A DNA stretch of 64,000 bases from Candidatus Woesearchaeota archaeon (GTDB lineage Archaea > Nanobdellota > Nanobdellia > SCGC-AAA011-G17 > JACPIM01), in the NCBI GenBank assembly GCA_016188045.1, contig JACPIM010000002.1:169514-233513 (forward strand), written 5' to 3'. Shown piece after piece: positions 28,543-38,912 of this stretch. The stretch's first letter is position 1, and each line of letters begins with the position of its first letter. The translations under genes were made by a program, and so were the position numbers. Under the pieces are notes generated by a model. It was not told the DNA's origin and ran no database searches. It worked only from the letters and a program-made list of their open reading frames with translations.

Positions 28543-29154
28543 TTAAGATGAATGTATGGTTATTCCAATCTTTCTCTGTTTTTTGGCTTTTCTTCTATAA
28601 ACCGCGCTCTTGCTAGGTCTTACTTTTTCAAAACCGCGCCCTTTACCTATTAGCCCTCTAGATCTTCTTCCAGCGCTAGTTTTTCCATGATAAACTCTAT
28701 CTCTATTTTTATTTAATCTCAACCATTCATAACCTTTATAGCTTTTAACAATTTCAGGATCAACCAATATAACTTCAAAGAAATAATGTTTTCCGTCTTT
28801 TCCAAGTTCATATGAGTTTAAAACAGCCATATTTGGAAATTTTTTATTTGCTCTTTCTTCAGCTATGCCTTGATAATTTTTCCACACTATTTTTTTTCTC
28901 CTCATTGCCCTGGGTTTTCTTCCGCCCTTGAATTTTTCTCTTAATCTTCCACCACGAATTAATCTAACTCTTGCAATAACAAATCCTTTTTTAGCCTTGT
29001 AACCTAAATTTCTAGCTCTATCTAATCTTGTAGGTCTTTCAACTCTCACAACAGAATTACTTTTTCTCCATTCAATCATATAATTGCGTAAAATGGGCTT
29101 TAATTCTCCTTCTCTATCTCTCCACAATTCCTGTATATACTTATAAGTTCCCAT
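28543..29154 (-). CDS. rpl15e: Ribosomal protein L15e
   Basis: GTYKYIQELWRDREGELKPILRNYMIEWRKSNSVVRVERPTRLDRARNLGYKAKKGFVIARVRLIRGGRLREKFKGGRKPRAMRR. Confidence 0.96.
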   Translation of the reverse strand: MGTYKYIQELWRDREGELKPILRNYMIEWRKSNSVVRVERPTRLDRARNLGYKAKKGFVIARVRLIRGGRLREKFKGGRKPRAMRRKKIVWKNYQGIAEERANKKFPNMAVLNSYELGKDGKHYFFEVILVDPEIVKSYKGYEWLRLNKNRDRVYHGKTSAGRRSRGLIGKGRGFEKVRPSKSAVYRRKAKKQRKIGITIHSS

Positions 29155-29259
29155 AAACTAATTTTCAAAATATCCATTTATATAGCTTTCTATCAATACT
29201 TTTATATATTATGAAATATTAATGAAATAAATAAGAATCAAATTAAAAAGGAGTAAATT

Positions 29260-29284
29260 GGGTTGATAAGGATTTACCCTTATA
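29260..29284 (+). repeat. Dispersed palindromic element copy B (5' leader of 29314 gene)
   Basis: gggttgataaggatttacccttata. Confidence 0.6.
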
Positions 29285-29313
29285 ACCGGAGGTTCTTATT
29301 AAGAGGTGATATT

Positions 29314-29586
29314 ATGCCAAGTAAAAAATTACATGATTCTGTTCATCACAAATTAAGCCCCAAAGCATTTGCTTTATCTATTGGAATTGTTTTTGCAATT
29401 TGTATATTTATTCTAGCAATAATGGCTTCTTTTGACTGGGGGAATACAATGCTCTTGGAAATCCAATCTGTTTACATTGGTTATAAACCAGGCATTATAG
29501 GAGGTATTATCGGAGCAGTCTGGGCTTTCATAGATGGTTTAATTACAGGTTATTTAATCGCTGTTATATATAACAAATTTTCATAG
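29314..29586 (+). CDS. Holin-like small membrane protein
   Basis: AAGAGGTGATATT leader before ATG; GIIGGIIGAVWAFIDGLITGYLIAVIYN; ORF-track start at 29263 lies inside the palindromic element. Confidence 0.6.
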   Translation: MPSKKLHDSVHHKLSPKAFALSIGIVFAICIFILAIMASFDWGNTMLLEIQSVYIGYKPGIIGGIIGAVWAFIDGLITGYLIAVIYNKFS

Positions 29587-29595
29587 GAGATCCTT

Positions 29596-29976
29596 ATGAC
29601 AACAATAGAAATTTTTGCTTTTATTATAGCAACGCTTGCCTTAATAAAAATAATTGTATTATCAAAAAATCCAGGCACATGGATAAAATTAGTAAAAAAG
29701 ATTTATTCAAATCCACAATTAATGACAATAATCTCTTTAATATTATCTTTAATAGTTCTTTATTATTTATTGTTAGAAATAACAATTGTCCAGATATTTG
29801 CAGTAATGTTATTCATAGCATTATTGGGCACAGTAAGCATCTCAGCATATTCTAAGGAAATGGTGTCTTTAGTTGAGAAATTATCAAAAGATAAAGATAT
29901 TATGAGAAAGTTATGGCCAGCAATACTGATATGGATTATTTTAATATTATGGGTTTTTTACGTTTTACTTTTTTAA
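29596..29976 (+). CDS. Membrane protein
   Basis: 126-aa hydrophobic ORF. Confidence 0.6.
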   Translation: MTTIEIFAFIIATLALIKIIVLSKNPGTWIKLVKKIYSNPQLMTIISLILSLIVLYYLLLEITIVQIFAVMLFIALLGTVSISAYSKEMVSLVEKLSKDKDIMRKLWPAILIWIILILWVFYVLLF

Positions 29977-30086
29977 TCTAATTTATTCAACAAAGGTATG
30001 ATATAAATAGGTTGTTATTCAGGTAAAAATAAGTATCTTTTTTTACACTATAAACCTATATAAATATATCTTAATTTATTTTTTGT

Positions 30087-30308
30087 ATGGATAAGTTTCC
30101 TAAAGTCGGAGTTGGTGTAATTTTTAAAGAAAAAGAAAAGCATTACATTACTATCTATGTAATCGCAGATTATCGTTCTGGTAAAGTTAAAGTTAAAGAA
30201 CCAGATAGGATGATTGAATGGAACTGGTTTTCTTGGGATAACCTGCCAAAACCCTTATTCAAACCAATTGAAAATTTACTCAAGCAAAATTTTAATCCTT
30301 TTATTTAA
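30087..30308 (+). pseudogene. Internally deleted NUDIX (MutT-like) hydrolase
   Basis: MDKFPKVGVGVI directly joined to KEKEKHYITIYVIADYRSGKVKVKEPDRMIEWNWFSWDNLPKPLFKPIENLLKQ; the NUDIX box GX5EX7REUXEEXGU is absent. Confidence 0.7.
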
Positions 30309-30386
30309 CAATTTAAAAAAGCTATTACTTTTTATTACTCCTAGTAGTCAATCAATTTTATATAGTACAAGAAAGAATTATATCTT

Positions 30387-30629
30387 ATGTCAAAAGATAA
30401 ACAAGAAAGAGAACCAGATTTTGATGGACGTATGTATGGATTGCTTTTAGTAATGAAAAAAATAGCAGATGAAATGAAAGATCCAAATTATAAAAGATTT
30501 GAACTTAAATCATTTCCAAATATCTTAGAGCTAACAGTAACATACGGAACAATATCACAGGATACCATTGATTTTAATGTTTATAGATATGAATTTCGTA
30601 ATGATGAATGGCATGAAAGACCGCACTAA
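30387..30629 (+). CDS. Hypothetical protein
   Basis: 80-aa ORF. Confidence 0.45.
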   Translation: MSKDKQEREPDFDGRMYGLLLVMKKIADEMKDPNYKRFELKSFPNILELTVTYGTISQDTIDFNVYRYEFRNDEWHERPH

Positions 30630-30644
30630 TACTATTTAACTAAA

Positions 30645-31781
30645 TTATCTAACAAAATTCTGCACAATACTCAATCCAGCTAAAATAAAAAAACTAAGTT
30701 TTATGCTTAATACGCTATTTAACCCTAAAAATAATATCACCAATAACAAACTTAACCTTCCTAAGGTATAAGCAATTTCCCTAAAAATTAGAAAACCGCC
30801 AATATCAGTTTTATTAGCTTGATCAAAACTTAAAGCACTAGTTGATATCTCAACAGCATTAACAGTTACTCCGCCCAATAAACTAATTCCTGTAATTTGT
30901 ATAAAATCTCTGACAAATATTCTAAAAAAAGTAACTATCCCGTCAATCATAGCACTTACTTTAGAAAAGCTTATCTTGTTCATACTATTGATATAGCCAG
31001 CAATTAACCAAGTTGCGATAGAACTGACTAAAGTCGCACCAGCACTTATAATTCCAAGAGAAAAATATCCTCTTAAGATTAAAAAAATAAATATCGGCCA
31101 AAAAATACCTAAAACAATGCCCCTCATTCCCTGCAAGTAATACAAAAAGAAATTTTCAAAATTTTTTTTGTTTATCACGTCTGATATGGTAAAGTCATGC
31201 CCCAAAACAATATCTTTACTCATCAGCAAAGGCACAACGCTGAATATTAACAATATAATAACTAGTCCAAATAATAAATAGAAATTTAATAAGCTTAATA
31301 AATATCCGCCAATAAAAGGTCCAACAATTCCAATTAAAGAAGCAACAATAAACCAATATTTAACTTGATCTATTCTATGTTTTCTGTCGCTGTATTTTGC
31401 AAAATCTGCAGAATAAGCATACCAAAACAACCCTTCTGCCAACCCAGCAATAAAACCCAGTAAGTAAACTGAAATCTTATAGTTTAGTAAATTATAAAGT
31501 AAAAAATAAAATATTATGTAAAAAGGAACACTTAACATAATTACATGCCTTAATCCAAATCTGCTGCATAATTTTGCAGAAATAGGGTAAGCAAACGCCA
31601 ATGTTAAAAAAAGTATAATATAATAAATTAATAATTGGTTAAAACTAATTCCTATTTCTTTCAACAAAAATATTGGTGTAAAAAGCCCTATCAAAGATAC
31701 AGCAAAAGTCCTTAAGAAAATTGAAATATAAATTTCATTCAACTCTCTTTTTAATGCAAAATGTAATAACTTGTGGTGCAT
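30645..31781 (-). CDS. MFS-type transporter
   Basis: About 12 TM segments, GLRHVIMLSVPFY and GFIAGLAEGLFWYAYSADFAKYSDRKHR loops. Confidence 0.8.
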   Translation of the reverse strand: MHHKLLHFALKRELNEIYISIFLRTFAVSLIGLFTPIFLLKEIGISFNQLLIYYIILFLTLAFAYPISAKLCSRFGLRHVIMLSVPFYIIFYFLLYNLLNYKISVYLLGFIAGLAEGLFWYAYSADFAKYSDRKHRIDQVKYWFIVASLIGIVGPFIGGYLLSLLNFYLLFGLVIILLIFSVVPLLMSKDIVLGHDFTISDVINKKNFENFFLYYLQGMRGIVLGIFWPIFIFLILRGYFSLGIISAGATLVSSIATWLIAGYINSMNKISFSKVSAMIDGIVTFFRIFVRDFIQITGISLLGGVTVNAVEISTSALSFDQANKTDIGGFLIFREIAYTLGRLSLLLVILFLGLNSVLSIKLSFFILAGLSIVQNFVR

Positions 31782-31920
31782 ATAAGAAGATTTAATGGTA
31801 TCTAATATTTAAAAATATTCTTTTTTATCACAGAAATCTTTTTAAACTAAAGATTCTACTCAAAAGTAACTAAATAAGCTTTTCTTTGGAAAAGAAAACC
31901 TTGGAAAAGAAAGAATTAAG

Positions 31921-32139
31921 GTGGTTATGATGAAAGGAATACTACAAATTTTAATCGGAATCGTTATAATAATCGCGTTAGTATGGCTAACCTTCTTTGG
32001 AAATATGGTTGGCTGGGACTCAGTCAGTAGTTATATTTGGAGTTCAGTCTTAACTGTTTTAGTAGGTGGCCTAGCCTGGTTATTGCTTTTAATTGGAATT
32101 GCTTTAGTCGTTGTTGGCTTTTCAGAATTAAAAGAGTAA
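31921..32139 (+). CDS. Small membrane protein
   Basis: 72-aa two-TM ORF. Confidence 0.5.
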   Translation: MVMMKGILQILIGIVIIIALVWLTFFGNMVGWDSVSSYIWSSVLTVLVGGLAWLLLLIGIALVVVGFSELKE

Positions 32140-32159
32140 ACCTAGGAGGAATTAAAACT

Positions 32160-32396
32160 ATGGATTTAGGGATATTAGCTGATCAATTGTATTCTATAAT
32201 GACCAAAGTAGTAACTTCTTTTAGATATTATCTTACAAAGCAGAAAGCGGATAATATGCCAAGATTAGAAGAAACTCCAGCCGAAGTTTATGCTAGATTA
32301 TGTCGTGAGGGGGCTTTGATTCATGGTTATGGAAGAGAACCCCAGCATTCTCTGTATTTAATGCGCTTTGTTCATTCTCCTAATGGTAAAGAGTAA
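32160..32396 (+). CDS. Hypothetical protein
   Basis: ATG preceded by AGGAGGA; ORF-track start at 32037 overlaps upstream gene. Confidence 0.5.
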   Translation: MDLGILADQLYSIMTKVVTSFRYYLTKQKADNMPRLEETPAEVYARLCREGALIHGYGREPQHSLYLMRFVHSPNGKE

Positions 32397-32452
32397 TTCT
32401 CTCTTTATTTTTTATTATAAGAAGCTAAAAAAGAATCTTAATAAATGAAAAT

Positions 32453-32908
32453 ATGGAAACTGCAAAAGAAAGTTTGGGATTATTTGATAAAGCCTATCTT
32501 AAGGCATTGAATTTTGTATTAGATTACGGAGGATTCGCAGCTTCATTTATATCTGGAGTGGGTTATGAGATACAAAATAGTTCTTTGTTTGCCAGTGGTG
32601 CAGTTACATCAATGGCTTCCCCAGTAATAGATAACCTATTTATTTCAGGCAAAGCCGCAAATACTTTTAGGTCTTCTAGTAATAGAGAAATAGCAGATTA
32701 TGCTCTAGATCAATATACAAATGGGCAGTTAGTAAGAAATATTTTTGCCTTGTTTGTTCCTCAACAGGCTATAAATACCTATAATGAACCGACATCAACA
32801 AATATATTAGCAACAGCGGGCCTTGTTGGATTAACTGTTCTAAGCCACATATTTAGCAGAACTTCAAAAAAGAAACTTACAGAGATTGTTGAATATGAAA
32901 GAGAGTAA
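32453..32908 (+). CDS. Hypothetical membrane protein
   Basis: 151-aa ORF. Confidence 0.5.
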   Translation: METAKESLGLFDKAYLKALNFVLDYGGFAASFISGVGYEIQNSSLFASGAVTSMASPVIDNLFISGKAANTFRSSSNREIADYALDQYTNGQLVRNIFALFVPQQAINTYNEPTSTNILATAGLVGLTVLSHIFSRTSKKKLTEIVEYERE

Positions 32909-32909
32909 A

Positions 32910-34151
32910 TTAAAAATCAAATATTTTTTTCTGTTTAATCACATCTAGTAATATACTATGTTCTAGTGTTTTACTAATATCCAACTTAAATTTATCAAAT
33001 ATCTGTTTCCTAAAAAATTCAATAGCTTTATTTTTATCATTAAATTCTAAAGGTTTATTCAACAAAGTTTTTCTCATTGCTTCACGAACAACAAACACGC
33101 CTAAGCCCAACCAATAATCTGGAGTTTCAATTCTAACAATCAAGCAACTTCCTTGTCTTTTAATTTTATTTAAATATTCCAACATTGCCAGTCTAGTAGC
33201 ATAAAATCCACCGGCAGTTTGCTCAGCATATCTTGTTCTTCCTCTAAAAGGTTCAAAATCCGTTGATATATTTATATTTGAAGTAGGATTCCAAAAACTT
33301 CCAGGCAAGTAAGTTTCAAATAGTTCATAATTATAAATTTCAGGCAAAAACAAGACAAAATAATGATTTCCCAAGTAATGTCCATAAAAAAATAAATAAT
33401 TATTTAATAAAGAAAATTGTTTAACTTGTTTTAATAATTCATTACCCAACATAGAATCAACACTAGTTATGCTCCATCTAGTCGGAACTAAAACCCTTCT
33501 TTTTTCTTGACCCATTATTCCGATACTTAACAGTTTGCTTAATGCGTTTTCATCAAACCCATGTTTACTTAAGTAATTAATCCCCTCAATAGCTTTCATA
33601 TCAGCATCAAAATAAACTTTATCAACATGAGAAGAAACTTTAGGATTGCTGGCAACTCTTAATTTTTCAACTCTTCCTCTTGGACCCATTGGCAAAGTGG
33701 TATCATCAATATTTATTCTTAATTTTATTTTTTTCTTTAATTTCACTTCCACATCCACAGGTTTAATGCTCATTCCAATTTCTCTGGCTAAATTCAAAAA
33801 CCGATTATCATTTGTTCTAACAGCTTTAACATCAGTTCTAAATCTGGAATTAATCAAGCTGCTTCTGAATTCCATTATCTGATAAATATCTAAATTATTT
33901 TCAGCCCAATATTTTTGATTATCATACAAAGAAATGTCTTCCTTTTTTTCAGGAGGAGCCAAAACACCAACATTTACTTGTGGGTATGGCAAAGCAGAAC
34001 CAATAAAAATTGAAGGTGGAGAATTAGAAAAAAATTCATCTTTGAATATTTCTTTAACTTTAAATTGAGTTATCTTATTGGCAAAATCAGGTCTCGCAAG
34101 CAAGTTCTTTTTTAAATTAGAATTATAAATTACCTCGGGAATTTTAACCAT
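32910..34151 (-). CDS. Nre family DNA repair protein
   Basis: PSIFIGSALPYPQVNVGVLAPP, FRTDVKAV, VPTRWSITSVDSMLGNELL; C-terminal PIP-like QKKIFDF. Confidence 0.9.
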   Translation of the reverse strand: MVKIPEVIYNSNLKKNLLARPDFANKITQFKVKEIFKDEFFSNSPPSIFIGSALPYPQVNVGVLAPPEKKEDISLYDNQKYWAENNLDIYQIMEFRSSLINSRFRTDVKAVRTNDNRFLNLAREIGMSIKPVDVEVKLKKKIKLRINIDDTTLPMGPRGRVEKLRVASNPKVSSHVDKVYFDADMKAIEGINYLSKHGFDENALSKLLSIGIMGQEKRRVLVPTRWSITSVDSMLGNELLKQVKQFSLLNNYLFFYGHYLGNHYFVLFLPEIYNYELFETYLPGSFWNPTSNINISTDFEPFRGRTRYAEQTAGGFYATRLAMLEYLNKIKRQGSCLIVRIETPDYWLGLGVFVVREAMRKTLLNKPLEFNDKNKAIEFFRKQIFDKFKLDISKTLEHSILLDVIKQKKIFDF

Positions 34152-34196
34152 TTATATTATTAAGATATTAAACTATTTAATATTATATTTATTGCA

Positions 34197-34709
34197 CTAT
34201 AATGTTTTTTCACCCGGCTTCCATTCAATAGGACATAAACCACCAGTTTGTAAAGCTTTCAAAACCCTATAAGTTTCTTCAACGCTTCTTCCAACATTCA
34301 TATCACTAATAACACTATATCTCAAAACACTATTAGGATCAATAATAAAAGTTCCTCTAAGGGCCTCACCTGTTTCTTCGACCAATACATCATAATATCT
34401 GCTTAATTTATGGTTTGTATCTGCTAAAACTGGGAATTTAACTTCTTTTAAATCTCTTTCAAACCAAGTTTTATGACTGTGACTAGAATCAGTACTAGCC
34501 GCAATTATTTTACAATTAGCATCATTAAATTCTTTAGCTCTTCTGGCAAAACCATTTATTTCAGTAGGACAAACAAAAGTAAAATCTCTGGGATAAAAAA
34601 ATAATACTAACCATTTCCCTTTGTAATCACTTAAATCAATTTTCTTCATTTCTCCGTTTTCATATCCTTCTAATAAAAAGTTCTCAACTTTTTCCCCTAT
34701 TTTTACCAT
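34197..34709 (-). CDS. Peroxiredoxin (AhpC/TSA family)
   Basis: FYPRDFTFVCPTEINGFARRAKEFNDANCKIIAASTDSSHSHKTW; C-terminal GGLCPIEWKPG. Confidence 0.95.
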   Translation of the reverse strand: MVKIGEKVENFLLEGYENGEMKKIDLSDYKGKWLVLFFYPRDFTFVCPTEINGFARRAKEFNDANCKIIAASTDSSHSHKTWFERDLKEVKFPVLADTNHKLSRYYDVLVEETGEALRGTFIIDPNSVLRYSVISDMNVGRSVEETYRVLKALQTGGLCPIEWKPGEKTL

Positions 34710-34759
34710 TTTTAACCACAATAAACCACGTAAATAAATTATATATAAACTCTTCGGAT

Positions 34760-36250
34760 TTATAATGCCCCTCTTGCATAAGCAATGTTAATTCTTGCTC
34801 TTTCAAAAGCACTTCCAACATACAATTCCGATCTTCCTTGTAATATTTGTTGTTTATTTTCTGGAAGCGAACCATAAAGAGTTCTAAACTCTTCATCTTC
34901 CAAGGCAACTTCTAATAATCGCCTGCCGTCTTTTAATGCTCTCTTTGACATTTCTTTAACAAAATCATGTCCCAAGCCATATTTTGAATGAACCCAACCA
35001 GGCTCACCTCTCAATATTGAAGTCATTGCTTCACTCGGCCTGTTTCTTACAGCTTTCAGATTTTCAGCCATTCTATCTTGATTGACAGAAAGATGGGGCA
35101 AACATTTATCATTTAACCTAGAAAAAGCCTCATACACTTGAGCCATCATTGCCTGTGGTTGATATCTTGCCTGAACAGAGCCCCTTAAATCTCTCTGTAA
35201 ATCAGAACTAATCAGCTCATACAATATCCTCATTCCGGATTCGACAACAACTGCTTTTCCTTTTATATTTTCATATTGAACCGGATTATCTTTGGCAGCA
35301 TCTGCGCTGCTTCCACCAAGTCTTTCAGCATTATCCCTAGAAGTTATTTCTCTAATTGCAGAAGAATATAAAATTCTTATATCATTCGCAAAATCAGCAA
35401 GAACATGCATCAAAGTAGTTAACCCATGACCTACATCTGCAAGTCTTTCTTTTTGAACTATTTGGGTAGAAGTATAATCTGGTTCTAAACCAAGTTTTTC
35501 TAAAACTCTCCTCTCAAATTCAATTGACTTCCCATCTCCAACAACCATTTCTATTCCAGCACCAGTTCCAGTAATACCAGATATTTTCCCCCTTAAATCT
35601 CCAAAAAATTGATTACATCTTTTTGTTCTTTCAGCAAGTCTCGCAGCATATAATGCGAGAGTTGTTCCAAAAGGAACAGGACTAGTATCTTGAAGATGGG
35701 TTCTTCCTGTTTGCAAATAAGGCATTACAGCAAACGTCCTTTCATCATCTTCTATAAATCTCTCTGCTAAATTAACTAAAGCAGTTATAGATTTAACAAC
35801 CTCGGGTCTAATAACTTCCCTCCAAGCATCCTTAAATAATTTAGCTCTTGCAGTATCTAAAACATCATAAGAAGTTGTTCCAGGATGCAATAATGCCTTG
35901 ACTCTTTCTGGCATATGTCTTCCAAGTTCTTCTAGAAGTGCTAGTTGATCATGTCTAGTTACTTTATCTTCTAAAAGAGCAGCATTTAAAGAATCTGCCT
36001 TTTCAACAGCACTATCAAAATCTTTTAAATCTTGTTCTGTTGCCTGGCCAAATTCAATTCTTGTTTGAAGCAGAGTTCTTTGAATTAAGGCACAAGTTTC
36101 CCATTCTGCATCAGAAGATAAATAATCTAACACATCTCTTGAGCTTTCTTCATATTTTCCATCATCAGGAGATATAGTTCTCATTGAAAATCTTTTTCTT
36201 GCTAATTCTTCAGAATCTAATTTAGAAACCAAATCAAGATCTGTTGCCAT
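34760..36250 (-). CDS. purB: Adenylosuccinate lyase
   Basis: TSYDVLDTARAKLFKDAW, GRTHLQDTSPVPFGTTLALYAARLAE; fumarase/aspartase superfamily. Confidence 0.85.
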   Translation of the reverse strand: MATDLDLVSKLDSEELARKRFSMRTISPDDGKYEESSRDVLDYLSSDAEWETCALIQRTLLQTRIEFGQATEQDLKDFDSAVEKADSLNAALLEDKVTRHDQLALLEELGRHMPERVKALLHPGTTSYDVLDTARAKLFKDAWREVIRPEVVKSITALVNLAERFIEDDERTFAVMPYLQTGRTHLQDTSPVPFGTTLALYAARLAERTKRCNQFFGDLRGKISGITGTGAGIEMVVGDGKSIEFERRVLEKLGLEPDYTSTQIVQKERLADVGHGLTTLMHVLADFANDIRILYSSAIREITSRDNAERLGGSSADAAKDNPVQYENIKGKAVVVESGMRILYELISSDLQRDLRGSVQARYQPQAMMAQVYEAFSRLNDKCLPHLSVNQDRMAENLKAVRNRPSEAMTSILRGEPGWVHSKYGLGHDFVKEMSKRALKDGRRLLEVALEDEEFRTLYGSLPENKQQILQGRSELYVGSAFERARINIAYARGAL

Positions 36251-36251
36251 T

Positions 36252-37097
36252 TTATCCTCTATTTATTATAAAAGGTTTAGGTTTTTCTCCAACTTCATGC
36301 CTTAATGCAGTTACAACTCCTACCCTAAAATCTTCCCCAGGAGATAAGTATTGGGGACCAAGTTTTGGACCCAAAGCAGCATACAAATTTCCAGTTATCT
36401 CTTCAATTGATTTTTCTTCAATCTCAATATCTAGGGGTTCTCCTCTAAAACTAGGGATAACTACTCCTTGCTGAACATTTTGTCCAGTATACGTTGAAAT
36501 AAATTTGCCAAAACCAGGAGCCAACTCAAAACTAAAAACCTGTCTTTCTAATTTGCCAAGAGTTCTTTTAAAAATAGCAATTGCCGCTTCTTGTGGAGTA
36601 ATTACTCCAGAAATTCTAGGGGTATAATTAGGATTGTCTGGCTCATAACTTGTTAAATCTATATCATCTACAATAAAAGGACTAGCACAAAATTCAGCAA
36701 ATAAGTCAGTGATATTGCTAAGAAACCCATCATCCAGTTCTTTTAATAAATCAAAAAGGTGGTCTGTTTGTGCTCCATTACTAACAACGAACATATCCTT
36801 ATATCCTCTATGCACCCTAATTGCACTATACACAAGTAAACTAGGATTTCCACCCCTTTCTCTAATCTCTTGTTTTGCTTTTTCTGTTAATGGTTTTTCA
36901 GGATCTACGGATGTTTTCAAATTAGTTGGAAAAGTTTTCACTGTTCCATTTTTTAGGTCAACAAACTTTCTTTCTCTGCTTGAAGGACTTCTTCCCGTTA
37001 CAAAATAAGATGCGAAATCTCTTTCATCTTGAGTCCTGCCTAAAATAAATCCTCTTCCTAAATATTCTTGTTGAGCAATCCAATCTAAGTTTATCAT
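36252..37097 (-). CDS. purO: IMP cyclohydrolase (archaeal PurO-like)
   Basis: GRGFILGRTQDERDFASYFVTGRSPSSRERKF, YSAIRVHRGYKDMFVVSNGAQTD, YTPRISGVI; in purine cluster. Confidence 0.8.
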   Translation of the reverse strand: MINLDWIAQQEYLGRGFILGRTQDERDFASYFVTGRSPSSRERKFVDLKNGTVKTFPTNLKTSVDPEKPLTEKAKQEIRERGGNPSLLVYSAIRVHRGYKDMFVVSNGAQTDHLFDLLKELDDGFLSNITDLFAEFCASPFIVDDIDLTSYEPDNPNYTPRISGVITPQEAAIAIFKRTLGKLERQVFSFELAPGFGKFISTYTGQNVQQGVVIPSFRGEPLDIEIEEKSIEEITGNLYAALGPKLGPQYLSPGEDFRVGVVTALRHEVGEKPKPFIINRG

Positions 37098-37108
37098 TTT
37101 TTCTTGTC

Positions 37109-38230
37109 TTATGCCACCAACTGTTCAATAATAGCTTCAATACCAAATACCACCCTCTGATGTCTTGGCCTAGTATCTGGTTCAAATCTTTGTCTTAATA
37201 AATGTTGAATTCCCTCAATATACCTAACAGCAATTTTTATGCGCTGATCCTCTGTATACCCTTTGTCTCCCTCTGAAAATCCGCGAGCAAATTCTTTTGA
37301 GTAAGAAACCGGGTTTATTTCTTTTATTTCACCAGCAGAAAATCTTTTCATTTGTTCATTGTAATCATCCAATAACCAGAATCTAGAGGAATCCATTGTC
37401 CATATCTCATCTTGAGCAACTATCTCTCCTCTTCTATTAATACCGTGCTCTGTTTTTGTATCAACTGCAATTAAACCACGATCTTTTAAAAATTGAGAAA
37501 CCATACCAAATGCAAATAAAGAAGCATTTCTTATTTGGATATATTCTTGTAATGAACAAACTTTTCTTCTAAACAATTCATCAGGAGATACAGATTCATC
37601 GTGATCCTCTGACTTTGTTGATGGAGTATCCATTACATAAGGCAGCGGGCCATTAGTAAAAAGATTATTAGGCAAAATATGACCACAAAATTCTCTTTCA
37701 CCTTTCATATAGTGTTGATATAAAGATGTAGATGTAGAACTTTTAGCCATAAACGCTCTAAGAACATTTTCAAAAGGTATTTGTTTTAAATTTTCTGCTG
37801 CGATCACAACAGAATTATTCCCTAATCCTGCTACTTCAAATTGAGAAGTACCTATCGCTGTTGCAAGCATCCTTCTCATATAATCATGATTTGCAGCAAG
37901 TACTTGATCTTTAAAAGGAATATATCCCCTGTTGATATCATGAGTTGATATTCTATCAGTTCTTACCATAATCCTCAAAGGCGATCCGTCGGCTACATTC
38001 AATGGTGGATTTTCAAATTCAACTACTCTTCCTGTTTTCTTATCAAAATATGAACCTTTACCACCAAAGATAGAATCAGAAACCTTGCCTGGCCTTACAA
38101 CATATTCTTTTAATCTTGGGATTTCACCAGAGTCTAAAATTTCCTGCGTAGATACAACCGGACCTTCATTTTTAACATAATCCTCAACTAACTTCCTTGC
38201 TTCAGCACTATTTAAAAATGTACTTCCCAC
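37109..38230 (-). CDS. purC: Phosphoribosylaminoimidazole-succinocarboxamide synthase
   Basis: VRPGKVSDSIF, RTDRISTHDINRGYIPFKDQVLAA, VDTKTEHGINRRGEIVAQDEIWTMDSSRFW. Confidence 0.9.
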   Translation of the reverse strand: MGSTFLNSAEARKLVEDYVKNEGPVVSTQEILDSGEIPRLKEYVVRPGKVSDSIFGGKGSYFDKKTGRVVEFENPPLNVADGSPLRIMVRTDRISTHDINRGYIPFKDQVLAANHDYMRRMLATAIGTSQFEVAGLGNNSVVIAAENLKQIPFENVLRAFMAKSSTSTSLYQHYMKGEREFCGHILPNNLFTNGPLPYVMDTPSTKSEDHDESVSPDELFRRKVCSLQEYIQIRNASLFAFGMVSQFLKDRGLIAVDTKTEHGINRRGEIVAQDEIWTMDSSRFWLLDDYNEQMKRFSAGEIKEINPVSYSKEFARGFSEGDKGYTEDQRIKIAVRYIEGIQHLLRQRFEPDTRPRHQRVVFGIEAIIEQLVA

Positions 38231-38808
38231 TATTTTACTCCTCCGGCCATAGCTTCAAGATCGGCTTTTTCAAGAGATCTTACTTTTTCAGAATTTCTTC
38301 TATCTAACATTTCTCTAACTCCAGAATTTTCACGAGTATACATCTGAGCTATAAATTTTCCAACATTTTCAGGTCTAGCAATATAAGCATTAGAACTACC
38401 AGGTGGATTGTTAAGGCAGCTTTCATTATGTCTCCCATCTATAGCATCAGGCGGACAACTTATAACGGGAAATAGTGCATTATATGATAGAGACCCAGAT
38501 AACCCATCTGTTCCACTAGCAACTGCCACAGCAACAACTAAATTTCTATCACTATTGTATTGTAAAATTAGCCCAACAAGTTTAGCCGGCTGTTTATGGG
38601 CAGAACAAATTCTTACGCTGTAAGGTATTTCATAAGTATCTAAAGAATCTGTAATTTTTTTAACATGTTCTTTATCACTCCCAGAACCAGCCATTATAAG
38701 AACATAACCAATATTAGAACCGCTTTCTTTTTTACTAGCTAATGCACCAGTTTCTACACAAGACCCACCGAACATACAATAAAGATAAAACAAATGATTT
38801 AAAAGCAT
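38230..38808 (-). CDS. purE: N5-carboxyaminoimidazole ribonucleotide mutase (PurE)
   Basis: LIMAGSGSDKEHVKKITDSLDTYEIPYSVRICSAHKQP; SLSYNALFPVISCPP. Confidence 0.88.
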   Translation of the reverse strand: MLLNHLFYLYCMFGGSCVETGALASKKESGSNIGYVLIMAGSGSDKEHVKKITDSLDTYEIPYSVRICSAHKQPAKLVGLILQYNSDRNLVVAVAVASGTDGLSGSLSYNALFPVISCPPDAIDGRHNESCLNNPPGSSNAYIARPENVGKFIAQMYTRENSGVREMLDRRNSEKVRSLEKADLEAMAGGVK

Positions 38809-38912
38809 TTATTTAATTAAATATTTGTTTTACAACTATAACTTCTAAAAACAACTTTCTTATAATAATTCTTACAGAAAATCTTTTAAATATTAAAAAA
38901 CTAACCTTAATC

